From contig NZ_BCNV01000014.1 of NCBI RefSeq assembly GCF_001570725.1, forward strand, positions 1 through 52,274: 52,274 nt of DNA. The letters are read 5' to 3'. Numbering within the stretch: position 1 is the stretch's first letter; every line of letters begins with the position of its first letter. Positions 8,066 to 15,736 of the stretch are shown piece by piece. The translations under genes and the position numbers were made by a program. The notes beneath the pieces were generated by a model that had not been told where the DNA came from, did not search any database, and saw only the letters and a program-made list of their open reading frames with translations. This DNA is from Paenibacillus amylolyticus (GTDB lineage: Bacteria > Bacillota > Bacilli > Paenibacillales > Paenibacillaceae).

Positions 8066-9319
8066 TTAATCGGTTTCCCGCCATACATCTGCACCAAGCA
8101 GACGCAAATTGGTCACCAGATGATCGTAACCACGGTCGATATATTCGACCCCAGTTACTTCAGTCACACCTTCACTGACGGTGAGACCCGCAATCACTAG
8201 CGCCGCTCCAGCGCGAAGATCGGATGCTTTTACTTTGGCCGCATTCAATGCACTGCCTTCAATAATCGCTGACCGTCCTTCTACCCGAATCTTTGCACCC
8301 ATCCGCACCAGCTCAGGCACATGCTTGAATCGATTACTATATACAAAGTCGCTCAGGACACTCACGCCAGTTGCCTGTGTCAAAACACTGGTCATCGGTG
8401 ACTGTAGATCTGTTGGGAAACCAGGATATACAAGTGCCTTCACGTCAACATGGTTATAATTTGGTTTACCAATGACACGTATACTTTCATCCAATTCCTC
8501 AATGCCAACACCCATCTCCAGCAACTTTGCCGTTAAAGCCTCCAGATGTTTGGGGATCACATTGTCAATCAGAACATCTCCGCGCGTTGCCGCTGCAGCA
8601 ATCATATACGTACCTGCTTGGATACGGTCCGGAATGATAGAATGACGGCAGCCTTTAAGCTCCGAAACTCCTTCAATACGGATCGTTTCGGTACCTGCAC
8701 CCTTGATGCTGGCACCCATGGAATTCAGAAGTGTTGCTACATCTATAATCTCAGGCTCTTTAGCCGCGTTTTCAATAATTGTAGAGCCTTTGGCACGAGT
8801 AGCCGCCAGCATAATGTTAATGGTTGCACCGACACTGCTTACATCAAGATAAATCTTTGCTCCGCGCAGCTCTTTGGCATGCAGATGAATGGAGCCGTGT
8901 TCGTTTGTTACGGTTGCGCCAAGCGCTTCAAACCCTTTGATATGTTGATCAATTGGACGAGGCTCAAAATTACAGCCCCCTGGTAAACCTATGGTCGCTT
9001 CTTTAAAACGTCCTAGCAATGCACCCATCATATAATACGAAGCGCGAAGCTTCTTCACAGGACCATTCGGCATAGGGATGGATTTGATGTCAGAAGGATC
9101 AATCTTCATCTGACTGCCTTCCCAAGTCACACGTGCTCCGAGTTCCTCCAAAATTTCTGCATAAACCGCCACGTCACTCAAAAGCGGCAGGTTGTCCAAC
9201 ACGACTTCTGACTCGGCAAGCAATGCTGCAGGAATAAGCGCAATGGCGCTGTTCTTGGCGCCGCTTATAGTTACAGTTCCCTGTAACGGACGTCCGCCAC
9301 TAATCATCAATTTTTCCAT
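8066..9319 (-). CDS. murA: UDP-N-acetylglucosamine 1-carboxyvinyltransferase (MurA family)
   Basis: About 417 residues. It catalyses the first committed step of peptidoglycan synthesis, adding enolpyruvate from PEP to UDP-GlcNAc. The N-terminus carries GAKNSAIALIPA with the catalytic-region Lys/Asn, and the PEP-reactive cysteine is C116 in LPGGCNFEPRP, the residue alkylated by fosfomycin in this family. ATG 9319 is chosen because an AGGGGGA site precedes it; an in-frame TTG at 9364 would add 15 residues but has no such site. The place between fba and rho corresponds to murAB (murZ) of B. subtilis, one of two paralogues in many Bacillota. ywjH and glpX, present there, are absent here. Confidence 0.95.
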   Translation of the reverse strand: MEKLMISGGRPLQGTVTISGAKNSAIALIPAALLAESEVVLDNLPLLSDVAVYAEILEELGARVTWEGSQMKIDPSDIKSIPMPNGPVKKLRASYYMMGALLGRFKEATIGLPGGCNFEPRPIDQHIKGFEALGATVTNEHGSIHLHAKELRGAKIYLDVSSVGATINIMLAATRAKGSTIIENAAKEPEIIDVATLLNSMGASIKGAGTETIRIEGVSELKGCRHSIIPDRIQAGTYMIAAAATRGDVLIDNVIPKHLEALTAKLLEMGVGIEELDESIRVIGKPNYNHVDVKALVYPGFPTDLQSPMTSVLTQATGVSVLSDFVYSNRFKHVPELVRMGAKIRVEGRSAIIEGSALNAAKVKASDLRAGAALVIAGLTVSEGVTEVTGVEYIDRGYDHLVTNLRLLGADVWRETD

Positions 9320-9400
9320 AAAGCTTAATGTCCCCCTACGTGTTTTGCAGCCGATGAACGGCAATACGTGCTGTTGGCTTCCGATGTAGAAATAAGGTGT

Positions 9401-9442
9401 GAAAATGGAAAGACACCGGCTAGGCGGTGTTTTTCCATTTCA
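9401..9442 (-). terminator. Terminator of fba
   Basis: Hairpin with ACACCG/CGGTGT core extended by GAAATGGAAA/TTTCCATTTTC arms. The flanking A/T arms make it usable in either direction. Confidence 0.75.
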
Positions 9443-9466
9443 CAGTATGGAACTGGTAAAGATAAA

Positions 9467-10321
9467 TTACGCTTTGTTGTTGGAACCAAACTCGCGGATT
9501 TTACCTTTAACTGTTTCTTTGATTGCATCACGGCCTGGTACGATGAATGTACGTGGATCGTAAGCATCTGGTTTAGCTGCAAGCACTTCACGAACCACTT
9601 TTGAGAAAGCAATTTGGTTCTCTGTGTTTACGTTGATTTTGGATGTACCCAGGGAAATGGCTTTGTCGATGTCGTGTTTAGGAATACCTGTACCACCGTG
9701 CAATACGAGTGGAACTTGTACCGCGTCACGAACTTCTTCCATTTCTTTGAAGCCCAGGTTAGGCTCGCCATGGTAAGGACCGTGTACGGAACCAAGAGCT
9801 GGTGCCAATGTGTCGATACCTGTTTCTTTAACGATACGGATACACTCGTTCAGGTCAGCGTACATGATACCGCCGATAACGTCGTCTTCTTGTCCGCCTA
9901 CAGTACCTACTTCAGCTTCTACAGAAACGCCTTTAGCGTGTGCATATTCAACAACTTTTTTAGTCATTTCGATGTTCTCATCGATGGAGTGGTGGGAACC
10001 GTCGATCATTACGGATGTGAATCCAGCATCGATCGCTTCTTTACACTTGTCGAAGCTTGAGCCATGGTCCAGGTGAATTGCAACTGGAACAGTGATTTTC
10101 ATGTCGTGGATAAGTCCTTCTACCATTTTAACTACAGTGTAGAAGCCACCAATGTGACGTGCTGCGCCTTCGGATACACCCAGAATTACTGGGGATTTCT
10201 CTTCTTTAGCAGCACCAAGAATCGCTTGAGTCCACTCAAGGTTATTGATGTTGTATTGACCAACTGCATATTTTCCTTCGAGTGCTTTGTTCAACATGTC
10301 TGTCATAGATACTAATGGCAT
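9467..10321 (-). CDS. fba: Class II fructose-1,6-bisphosphate aldolase
   Basis: 284 residues, closely resembling B. subtilis FbaA. The zinc-ligand motif AIHLDHGSSF has H83, D85 (catalytic acid) and H86. Further family motifs are EAEVGTVGGQED, LGSVHGPYHGEP (zinc His), VLHGGTGIP (zinc His) and KINVNTENQ (phosphate binding). It cleaves fructose 1,6-bisphosphate to DHAP and glyceraldehyde 3-phosphate in the cytoplasm. AGGAGGA precedes the ATG. spo0F lies upstream as in B. subtilis, but with terminators between, so the gene has its own promoter. Confidence 0.97.
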   Translation of the reverse strand: MPLVSMTDMLNKALEGKYAVGQYNINNLEWTQAILGAAKEEKSPVILGVSEGAARHIGGFYTVVKMVEGLIHDMKITVPVAIHLDHGSSFDKCKEAIDAGFTSVMIDGSHHSIDENIEMTKKVVEYAHAKGVSVEAEVGTVGGQEDDVIGGIMYADLNECIRIVKETGIDTLAPALGSVHGPYHGEPNLGFKEMEEVRDAVQVPLVLHGGTGIPKHDIDKAISLGTSKINVNTENQIAFSKVVREVLAAKPDAYDPRTFIVPGRDAIKETVKGKIREFGSNNKA

Positions 10322-10386
10322 GGTTTCAATCCTCCTAGGGGTTTGGGTTGTGTCTATGGTTTTTAGCCGAAATCACATACGGGCTT

Positions 10387-10392
10387 ATTATA
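10387..10392 (-). promoter_or_regulatory. Extended -10 promoter for fba
   Basis: The minus strand reads TGGTATAAT, an extended -10 with a perfect TATAAT. No good -35 lies at the right spacing (TTAGTA at best). The leader to fba is about 60 bases. Confidence 0.5.
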
Positions 10393-10423
10393 CCACATCC
10401 CATGTCAAATACTAAACAAGCAT

Positions 10424-10456
10424 TTGCAAAAATGCTGTGCTTTGCAGCACAGTTTT
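10424..10456 (-). terminator. Second terminator downstream of spo0F
   Basis: Minus-strand hairpin CTGTGC TGCAAA GCACAG followed by CATTTTTGC. It lies between the first spo0F terminator and the fba promoter. Confidence 0.55.
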
Positions 10457-10555
10457 CATAGACACCGCTTTATGACTTCCCCATTTCCAATATTCCCCGG
10501 ATGAAGGAGTGAAATACCCCATTGTTCCACCAAGTACCATCTATGTTCTTCACAC

Positions 10556-10582
10556 GCAAAAAAATCCTGTATCTACAGGATT
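10556..10582 (-). terminator. Terminator of spo0F
   Basis: Minus-strand stem AATCCTGTA/TACAGGATT with a two-base loop and seven T. It begins right at the spo0F stop codon. Confidence 0.85.
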
Positions 10583-10950
10583 CAACTGCATTTATTGGCG
10601 GCCCCATTGCGAAGTTGCATATTCACAGCCACTCGCATCTCATCGATATCAAACGGTTTTGTAAAATGCATGAGTGCTCCAAGATCCGTGGCTTCCTTAA
10701 TCATGTCCAATTCACCATAAGCGGTCATCATGATGACCTTGATATCCGGATCAATTTCTTTAATATGCTTCAGGATTTCCAGACCGTCCATCCCAGGAAT
10801 CTTCATATCGAGCAATACCAGGTCAGGCTTGTCATTATTCACAATCTCCAGGGCAACCTTGCCGTTGGGTGCTTGAAACGTGTTATATCCTTCACTGCTG
10901 AACACTTCCATTAACAGGATTCGAATACCATTCTGGTCATCAACAATCAA
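10582..10950 (-). CDS. spo0F: Sporulation response regulator Spo0F (start region out of frame)
   Basis: Single receiver domain of the phosphorelay that passes phosphate from the sporulation kinases to Spo0B and Spo0A. The protein has the acidic pair VDDQNGIRILL, the phospho-Asp in LVLLDMKIPGMDG, the Thr switch MMTAYGELDMI and the Lys in FTKPFDIDE. There is no output domain. The ORF opens only at TTG 10950, which removes the beginning of strand 1 and lacks a good ribosome site. The well-spaced AGGAGG points instead to GTG 10969, whose frame would read V-E-D-K-K and then leaves frame in a run of seven A (10954-10960). One fewer A would restore VEDKKVLIVDDQNG, as expected for the family. Either a sequence error or a real frame break exists. 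Confidence 0.9.
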   Translation of the reverse strand: MIVDDQNGIRILLMEVFSSEGYNTFQAPNGKVALEIVNNDKPDLVLLDMKIPGMDGLEILKHIKEIDPDIKVIMMTAYGELDMIKEATDLGALMHFTKPFDIDEMRVAVNMQLRNGAANKCS

Positions 10951-11043
10951 AACTTTTTTTATCTTCCACTCTGTAACCTCCTAGAATTAGGAAAGCATGT
11001 ACATCTTCGAATCTGGATAACTATCCCATAGTCGTCATGATAA

Positions 11044-11072
11044 GTATTCTACCTCTTCCATTAAAATCCTGC
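11044..11072 (-). promoter_or_regulatory. Sigma-H promoter of spo0F
   Basis: Minus-strand -35 GCAGGATTT (11064-11072), an 11-base spacer and -10 GTAGAATAC (11044-11052). This matches the sigma-H consensus RNAGGAWWW-N11-RNNGAATWW at all but the last position. spo0F of B. subtilis is also sigma-H controlled. Confidence 0.75.
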
Positions 11073-11098
11073 TACCTTCACAAAATGACAAAAAGCAT

Positions 11099-11105
11099 TT
11101 CGACC
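11099..11105 (-). promoter_or_regulatory. Possible Spo0A box upstream of spo0F
   Basis: The minus strand reads GGTCGAA, one mismatch from the 0A box TGNCGAA, about 27 bases upstream of the sigma-H -35. A seven-base match is weak alone. Control of spo0F by Spo0A in B. subtilis makes it plausible. Confidence 0.35.
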
Positions 11106-11117
11106 TGCTTTTTACGT

Positions 11118-11166
11118 AAAAAAAAGGATGTTCCGGCATCCGCTAAATGGTTGCCAGGAACATCCC
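11118..11166 (-). terminator. Terminator of pyrG
   Basis: Minus-strand stem GGATGTTCC..GGCA with TGCC..GGAACATCC (one bulged T), then a run of at least eight T. Confidence 0.9.
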
Positions 11167-11199
11167 CGATATCTTTTATGTTAACACTAAAACCATGTA

Positions 11200-12804
11200 T
11201 TACTTCTGCGCATTCTCCAGAGAAGCTTTTACAAACTCACGGAACAATGGTTGCGGACGGTTCGGACGTGAAGTGAATTCCGGATGGAATTGTACTGCCA
11301 GGAACCATGGGTGTCCCGGAAGTTCCACGATCTCAACCAGACGTCCATCCGGGGATGTACCCGAGATAACCAGTCCTGCTTTTTCGATCGTTTCACGGTA
11401 TTCATTGTTGAACTCATACCGGTGACGGTGTCTCTCATACACCAGCTCGTCATCATAACAAGCCATCGCCAAAGAACCTTCCTGAAGCTTACAAGGATAC
11501 AGACCCAGACGCATCGTGCCACCCAGATTCTCAATATCTTTTTGCTCAGGCAACAGATCGATCACAGGGAATTCCGTAGCCGGATTAATCTCGGAGCTGT
11601 TCGCACCATTCAAACCAACGATGGAACGTGCATACTCAATAACGGAAACCTGCATACCCAGGCAAATACCGAAGAACGGAATTTGTTTCTCACGAGCATA
11701 ACGAATTGCTGATACTTTACCTTCAATACCACGATCTCCGAATCCACCAGGAACAAGGATACCGCCAATACCATGTAACAGGTCGCCTACATTCTCATCT
11801 GTAATATCCTCAGAAGGAACCCAGCGAATTTTCACATCAGCATTGGATGCAAATCCTGCATGAGACAAGGACTCAACAACACTCAGATATGCATCGTGCA
11901 GCGCAACATATTTACCAACAATAGCGATCTCAACCGTATGCTCCAACTTGTTGATCCGGTCAACCAACCCTTCCCACTCGCTCATATCCGGTGCAGGAGT
12001 AGTCAATTTCAGGTGGTTTACCACGATCTCATCCAAGCCTTCTTCACGCAGGTTCAGAGGTACTTGATACAACGTGTCTGCATCACGACATTCAACCACG
12101 GCATTCTCATCAATATCGCAGAAGAGAGCGATTTTGGCTTTCATGTCATCAGACAATTCATACTCCGTACGGCATACAATCACATTCGGTTGAATACCGA
12201 TGCTGCGCAATTCCTTAACACTGTGCTGCGTTGGTTTTGTTTTCACTTCACCAGCTGCTTTGATATAAGGAATAAGCGTTACGTGGATGTACATTACATT
12301 GTCGCGACCTACATCACTCTTGATTTGACGAATAGCTTCCAGGAAAGGCAAGCTCTCGATGTCGCCCACTGTTCCGCCAATTTCCGTAATAACAACATCC
12401 GAACCTGCTTCACGTCCAGCGCGGAATACACGCTCTTTGATTTCGTTCGTAATGTGTGGAATAACTTGTACCGTTCCGCCCAGATATTCCCCGCGTCGCT
12501 CTTTGCTGATGACGGAAGAGTATACTTTACCAGTCGTGACGTTGCTGTTTTTGGAGAGATTGATATCAATAAAACGTTCATAGTGGCCAAGGTCCAGATC
12601 CGTTTCCGCGCCATCATCCGTAACAAAAACCTCGCCGTGCTGATAAGGACTCATTGTCCCTGGGTCGATGTTGATGTATGGATCAAATTTTTGAATCGTT
12701 ACCTTAAGCCCTCTGTTTTTCAGCAATCTGCCCAGCGAAGCAGCCGTAATCCCTTTGCCCAGGGAGGACACAACTCCGCCCGTCACGAAAATATACTTTG
12801 TCAC
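11200..12804 (-). CDS. pyrG: CTP synthase
   Basis: About 534 residues, the full family length. The synthetase domain begins KYIFVTGGVVSSLGKGI (P-loop) and has QKFDPYINIDPGTMSP and GGTVGDIES. The C-terminal glutaminase has the nucleophile motif FFGICLGMQ and the His-Glu pair in VQFHPEFTSRP. It makes CTP from UTP, ATP and glutamine. The start is GTG 12804, preceded by AGGAGGG with eight-base spacing; the ORF extends upstream without support. It lies between rpoE and spo0F as in B. subtilis. Confidence 0.97.
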   Translation of the reverse strand: MTKYIFVTGGVVSSLGKGITAASLGRLLKNRGLKVTIQKFDPYINIDPGTMSPYQHGEVFVTDDGAETDLDLGHYERFIDINLSKNSNVTTGKVYSSVISKERRGEYLGGTVQVIPHITNEIKERVFRAGREAGSDVVITEIGGTVGDIESLPFLEAIRQIKSDVGRDNVMYIHVTLIPYIKAAGEVKTKPTQHSVKELRSIGIQPNVIVCRTEYELSDDMKAKIALFCDIDENAVVECRDADTLYQVPLNLREEGLDEIVVNHLKLTTPAPDMSEWEGLVDRINKLEHTVEIAIVGKYVALHDAYLSVVESLSHAGFASNADVKIRWVPSEDITDENVGDLLHGIGGILVPGGFGDRGIEGKVSAIRYAREKQIPFFGICLGMQVSVIEYARSIVGLNGANSSEINPATEFPVIDLLPEQKDIENLGGTMRLGLYPCKLQEGSLAMACYDDELVYERHRHRYEFNNEYRETIEKAGLVISGTSPDGRLVEIVELPGHPWFLAVQFHPEFTSRPNRPQPLFREFVKASLENAQK

Positions 12805-12886
12805 TGTTATTACCCTCCTAATATAAGTACAGAAATTCAGGCGATATATGGTGTTATCGTAACCTGTTTCCCAGGTAATCATCGTT

Positions 12887-12932
12887 AAAAAGAGCAATGG
12901 CAGAAATTCCCTGCATCTGCGAACTGCTCTTT
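12887..12932 (-). promoter_or_regulatory. Terminator-like hairpin in the pyrG leader (possible attenuator)
   Basis: Minus-strand stem AAAGAGCA with TGCTCTTT, an inner GCAG..CTGC pairing, and a T run, about 80 bases upstream of pyrG. In B. subtilis pyrG is controlled by a leader attenuator tuned by CTP through reiterative G addition. The hairpin position fits, but no GGG-starting promoter could be identified, so the mechanism is unproven here. Confidence 0.45.
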
Positions 12933-13100
12933 CTGCGAAGACGGTTTAAATAAACGTTGTTCTACAGCAAAAAATGGTGCAAACATTCCGGTAGCCTTCA
13001 TTCCATTTGGTGTTTTTGATATACAAAAACGGGCCAGGAAATGTTGGCCGGGAGCATGCGGAAATGAAAACATTTTGCAAAATTATGCCTCTAAAAATAC

Positions 13101-13131
13101 AAAAAAAAGTACTCCCGCAGGACGGGGCACC
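13101..13131 (-). terminator. Terminator of rpoE
   Basis: Minus-strand stem GTGCCCCG with CGGGAGTAC (one bulged A, one G-T pair), followed by eight T. Confidence 0.8.
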
Positions 13132-13183
13132 TTCTATAAAAAACATAAATATATTATCGCTCATTCATAAGCCCATGCAATAG

Positions 13184-13238
13184 TTTACCCGTTACCCCGT
13201 CCGCTGTCAAGGCTGACTATTCCGGGGAAACGGGTAAA
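13184..13238. repeat. Strong inverted repeat just after rpoE
   Basis: Arms of 15 bases (TTTACCCGTTTCCCC on the minus strand, and its complement with one mismatch) are separated by 25 bases, about 20 bases after the rpoE stop. No T run follows, so it is probably not a terminator. A 3'-end stabiliser or processing hairpin in the rpoE transcript is possible. Confidence 0.6.
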
Positions 13239-13257
13239 TTATAGACGTCAAAAATGA

Positions 13258-13827
13258 CTACCGATTATCAGAATCGTCGTCAAATTCATCCTCGTTTTCG
13301 GACTCTTCTTCGTCTTCTTCGAGGTCTTCATCTTCCAGATCGTCATCTTCGACCAGCACTTCTTCTTCGCTGTCTTCTTCATCAAAGATGTCGTCTTCGT
13401 CTTCATCTTCTTCGTCTTCATCTTCGTCTTTATCCGTGCTGTCGAAGTCTTCGTCGCTGTTATAGCTGTCTTCTTCTTCACCGAAGTCTTCATCTTCCAG
13501 ATCATCGTCTTCATCGTTGATGATACGCGGACGCTTCGCACCCGTCATGGAATCTTCTGTTCCAGCTACCGGATACCAGCGCTTCAAGCCCCACAGACTC
13601 GTACCGACGCAAGCAAAACGACCATCGATATTAATCTCGGTATATAGCTGGGCGATAAACTCGTTGATTTCTTCATCAGTCATTCCGCGCTGCTTCGCTA
13701 CCTCATTCATCAAGTCACGATAGTAATACGGCGTATTAGCCGCTTTCAGCACCATAAAGGCAAGGTCCACCAAAGGGATCTCTTTTACCTTTTCTTTATC
13801 AATTTTCAAATTGAGCGAGGTACTCAC
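13258..13827 (-). CDS. rpoE: RNA polymerase delta subunit
   Basis: About 189 residues. The N-terminal winged-helix (HARE-HTH) domain, about residues 1-90, contains DLAFMVLKAANTPYYYRDLMNEVA and TEINIDGRFACVGTSLWGLKRWYP. The C-terminal half is almost entirely Asp and Glu with scattered Ser, the hallmark of Gram-positive delta. It loosens RNA polymerase-nucleic acid contacts and aids recycling. GTG 13827 is preferred over GTG 13836, because the AGAGGA site is too close to the latter. The repetitive GAN codons make this stretch prone to alignment ambiguity. Confidence 0.95.
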   Translation of the reverse strand: MSTSLNLKIDKEKVKEIPLVDLAFMVLKAANTPYYYRDLMNEVAKQRGMTDEEINEFIAQLYTEINIDGRFACVGTSLWGLKRWYPVAGTEDSMTGAKRPRIINDEDDDLEDEDFGEEEDSYNSDEDFDSTDKDEDEDEEDEDEDDIFDEEDSEEEVLVEDDDLEDEDLEEDEEESENEDEFDDDSDNR

Positions 13828-14178
13828 TGCAGACACTTCCTCTCACACAAAATTCACTTTTTAACCCCTACGAACTGGACTGTTACGTATAACATATCCA
13901 TTAACAAACCTAAGTAAAACCTATTTAGCGTTAAAAAGCAAGTTTTTATGTATGGATGTGACGCAAATGCGGAGAGCAGGTCCAATCTGTCCATATATTG
14001 ATCGTAAGTTGACATCAAACTTCTATAAACATCCTCATTCACAAAAAAGACAACTCCAAAATAAAAAAGACGGAGTCCCCTCCGCCTTCTGACTGTATAC
14101 CCTTGAAGGATTGCTCCTCACCAGGTTCCCCGCAAGAGCCCTCTAGCTCTCCATCCATCATATGTCCCTGCGCCCGTT
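13828..14178. other. Intergenic region between rpoE and the subtilase
   Basis: No supported gene. It holds the upstream region of rpoE and, at 14061-14096, a minus-strand terminator. No gene with a ribosome site was found upstream of that terminator on the minus strand. Confidence 0.5.
14061..14096 (-). terminator. Orphan minus-strand terminator
   Basis: The minus strand has GGCGGAG GGGA CTCCGTC followed by TTTTTTATTTT. It would end a leftward transcript arising inside the 5' region of the subtilase gene or before it. No corresponding gene is evident. Confidence 0.65.
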
Positions 14179-14207
14179 TTGACACGAAGAGAATGTGTTT
14201 TTGTAAA
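14179..14207 (+). promoter_or_regulatory. Promoter of the subtilase gene
   Basis: Perfect -35 TTGACA (14179-14184), a 17-base spacer and -10 TGTAAA (14202-14207), about 80 bases upstream of the start. Confidence 0.55.
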
Positions 14208-14289
14208 AAAAGGGCAAGTTCCCCATGCGGCGGGATGAGCGCATTCATAGAATACCTCAGCATGTTCATCCCGAAGGGGGCTGCCCATT

Positions 14290-15444
14290 ATGGACTATAC
14301 TGGTTTATTGCATCAATTGATTGACGGAATGCGACGCCCTGAACCAGAACAGGGAGGGCGATATTTGATCCGATTTGCCAAACCACAGCAGTATGAAGCC
14401 TGTCTCCTGGAATTGTCCCGAATGCGGAACGAATTCACCGACCTTGGGGCTGTTCGCTCTTCGCGACTCGCTCGTTCCATTATCGCCCCAGTGCAACGCC
14501 CGGAGGACTTGTACCGCTATGGGGATGAAATTACGATTGAAGCAGACGTCCCCATCTCCCTTCACGCCACTGCACTTCACAGTAAACCGAGCAATGCCCA
14601 AGGCATACCTTGGGGAGTGAAGCAGATTCGGGCACCCAAAGTATGGTCTGTGTCTACCGGACACCGAATTAAAATCGGCGTAATTGATACAGGTGCTGAT
14701 TACCACCACCCCGATCTTCGTTATTCTCTGGCACGCGGAATCAATCTGTTAAATCGCAGCCTGCTTCCCCATGATGATAATGGACACGGCACCCACATTG
14801 CAGGGACCATCGCTGCAGCCAACAGCACCGCAGGCATGATTGGTGTAGCTCCACGCTCCCTGATCTATCCAGTGAAAGCATTTGACCACAACGGATCGGC
14901 TTATGTATCCGACATTGTACTTGGCATCGACTGGTGTGTGCGCAACAAGGTCGATATCATCAATATGAGTTTTGGCATGAAAACACGCAGCAAGGCGCTT
15001 CTTGACGTGGTCAATCGTGCATACCATGCTGGAATCGTCATTGTTGCCTCGTCAGGAAATGACGGCAAACGCCGCAGTATTGATTATCCAGCACGGTATC
15101 CGCAGACCATATCTGTTGGGGCAACCGACAAAAACAGACGTATTGCGTCCTTCAGCAATCGTGGCGCATACGTCGATGTCTATGCACCTGGTGATAAGAT
15201 CGTCTCCTCCTGGGTACAAGGGAAGCATCACGAGATGAGTGGTACATCCATGGCGACATCGCATGTAAGTGGCGCTATCGCCTTGCTGCTCGCAAAACAT
15301 CCGGGGTTATCCCCTAGTGAAATCAAAACGCTCGTCAAGCGTGCTACGATCCCGCTGCGCGCTCGTAAGACCACCACCGCGAAAAGCAAGGTACGCGGTG
15401 GCGAGATAGACGCCCTGCGGCTAATGCAGGAAGGCGGGGAGTGA
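14290..15444 (+). CDS. S8 family serine protease, intracellular-type subtilisin
   Basis: 384 residues with the complete catalytic triad: D133 (VIDTGAD), H166 (GHGTHIAG) and S320 (GTSMATSH), plus the oxyanion N257 (SSGNDG). Residues 1-110 form an inhibitor-like propeptide region ending before IPWGVKQI, the usual start of mature subtilisins. No signal peptide is present, so it probably acts inside the cell, like the IspA/AprX group. AAGGGGG precedes ATG 14290. It stands alone, divergent from rpoE and converging on argS, with a shared terminator. Its targets are unknown; intracellular subtilisins often act in stationary-phase protein turnover. Confidence 0.9.
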   Translation: MDYTGLLHQLIDGMRRPEPEQGGRYLIRFAKPQQYEACLLELSRMRNEFTDLGAVRSSRLARSIIAPVQRPEDLYRYGDEITIEADVPISLHATALHSKPSNAQGIPWGVKQIRAPKVWSVSTGHRIKIGVIDTGADYHHPDLRYSLARGINLLNRSLLPHDDNGHGTHIAGTIAAANSTAGMIGVAPRSLIYPVKAFDHNGSAYVSDIVLGIDWCVRNKVDIINMSFGMKTRSKALLDVVNRAYHAGIVIVASSGNDGKRRSIDYPARYPQTISVGATDKNRRIASFSNRGAYVDVYAPGDKIVSSWVQGKHHEMSGTSMATSHVSGAIALLLAKHPGLSPSEIKTLVKRATIPLRARKTTTAKSKVRGGEIDALRLMQEGGE

Positions 15445-15642
15445 TCCGGCTCTGCCGGCCATCAGCAGGACTCGATTGAAGCTTGGTGGCGAAACGCAGT
15501 AGCTCTCCCGGCACAGTACGCGAGAAGGGGCATTGCATAGCGGCAAAGCCTCTAGCTTGCTCCCGCTGTAATGACAGAGCAGGGCTGAGCAGACCTTGTG
15601 GTGTACCAGGGATAGGCAGGTTTCTGAGCCCCGGGTACACAA
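15445..15642. other. GC-rich noncoding stretch after the subtilase gene
   Basis: No supported gene. It contains an inverted repeat GTGTACC (15601-15607) / GGTACAC (15634-15640) just ahead of the terminator. The composition looks richer in GC than its surroundings. Confidence 0.4.
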
Positions 15643-15699
15643 CAAAAAAAGTCTCCATGTACCGCGTTGATGACACAACGTGGACATGGAGACTTTTTG
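15643..15699. terminator. Bidirectional terminator, subtilase / argS
   Basis: Arms AGTCTCCATGT and ACATGGAGACT flank a loop of about 22 bases. There is a T run on each strand (five on plus, seven on minus), so it serves both converging genes. Confidence 0.85.
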
Positions 15700-15736
15700 C
15701 TTTAGGCAGAACGGCGATGTGCCGCGGGCCTGGATT

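Noticed and set aside
11860..12888. 342-residue plus-strand ORF
   Set aside because: It is the antisense reading of pyrG, with no ribosome site and no protein-like composition.
13254..13520. Leu/Arg-rich plus-strand ORF
   Set aside because: It is the complement of the Asp/Glu-rich tail of rpoE; the repeats come from GAN codons.
15344..15687. Minus-strand ORFs after the subtilase gene
   Set aside because: They span the bidirectional terminator and lack ribosome sites.
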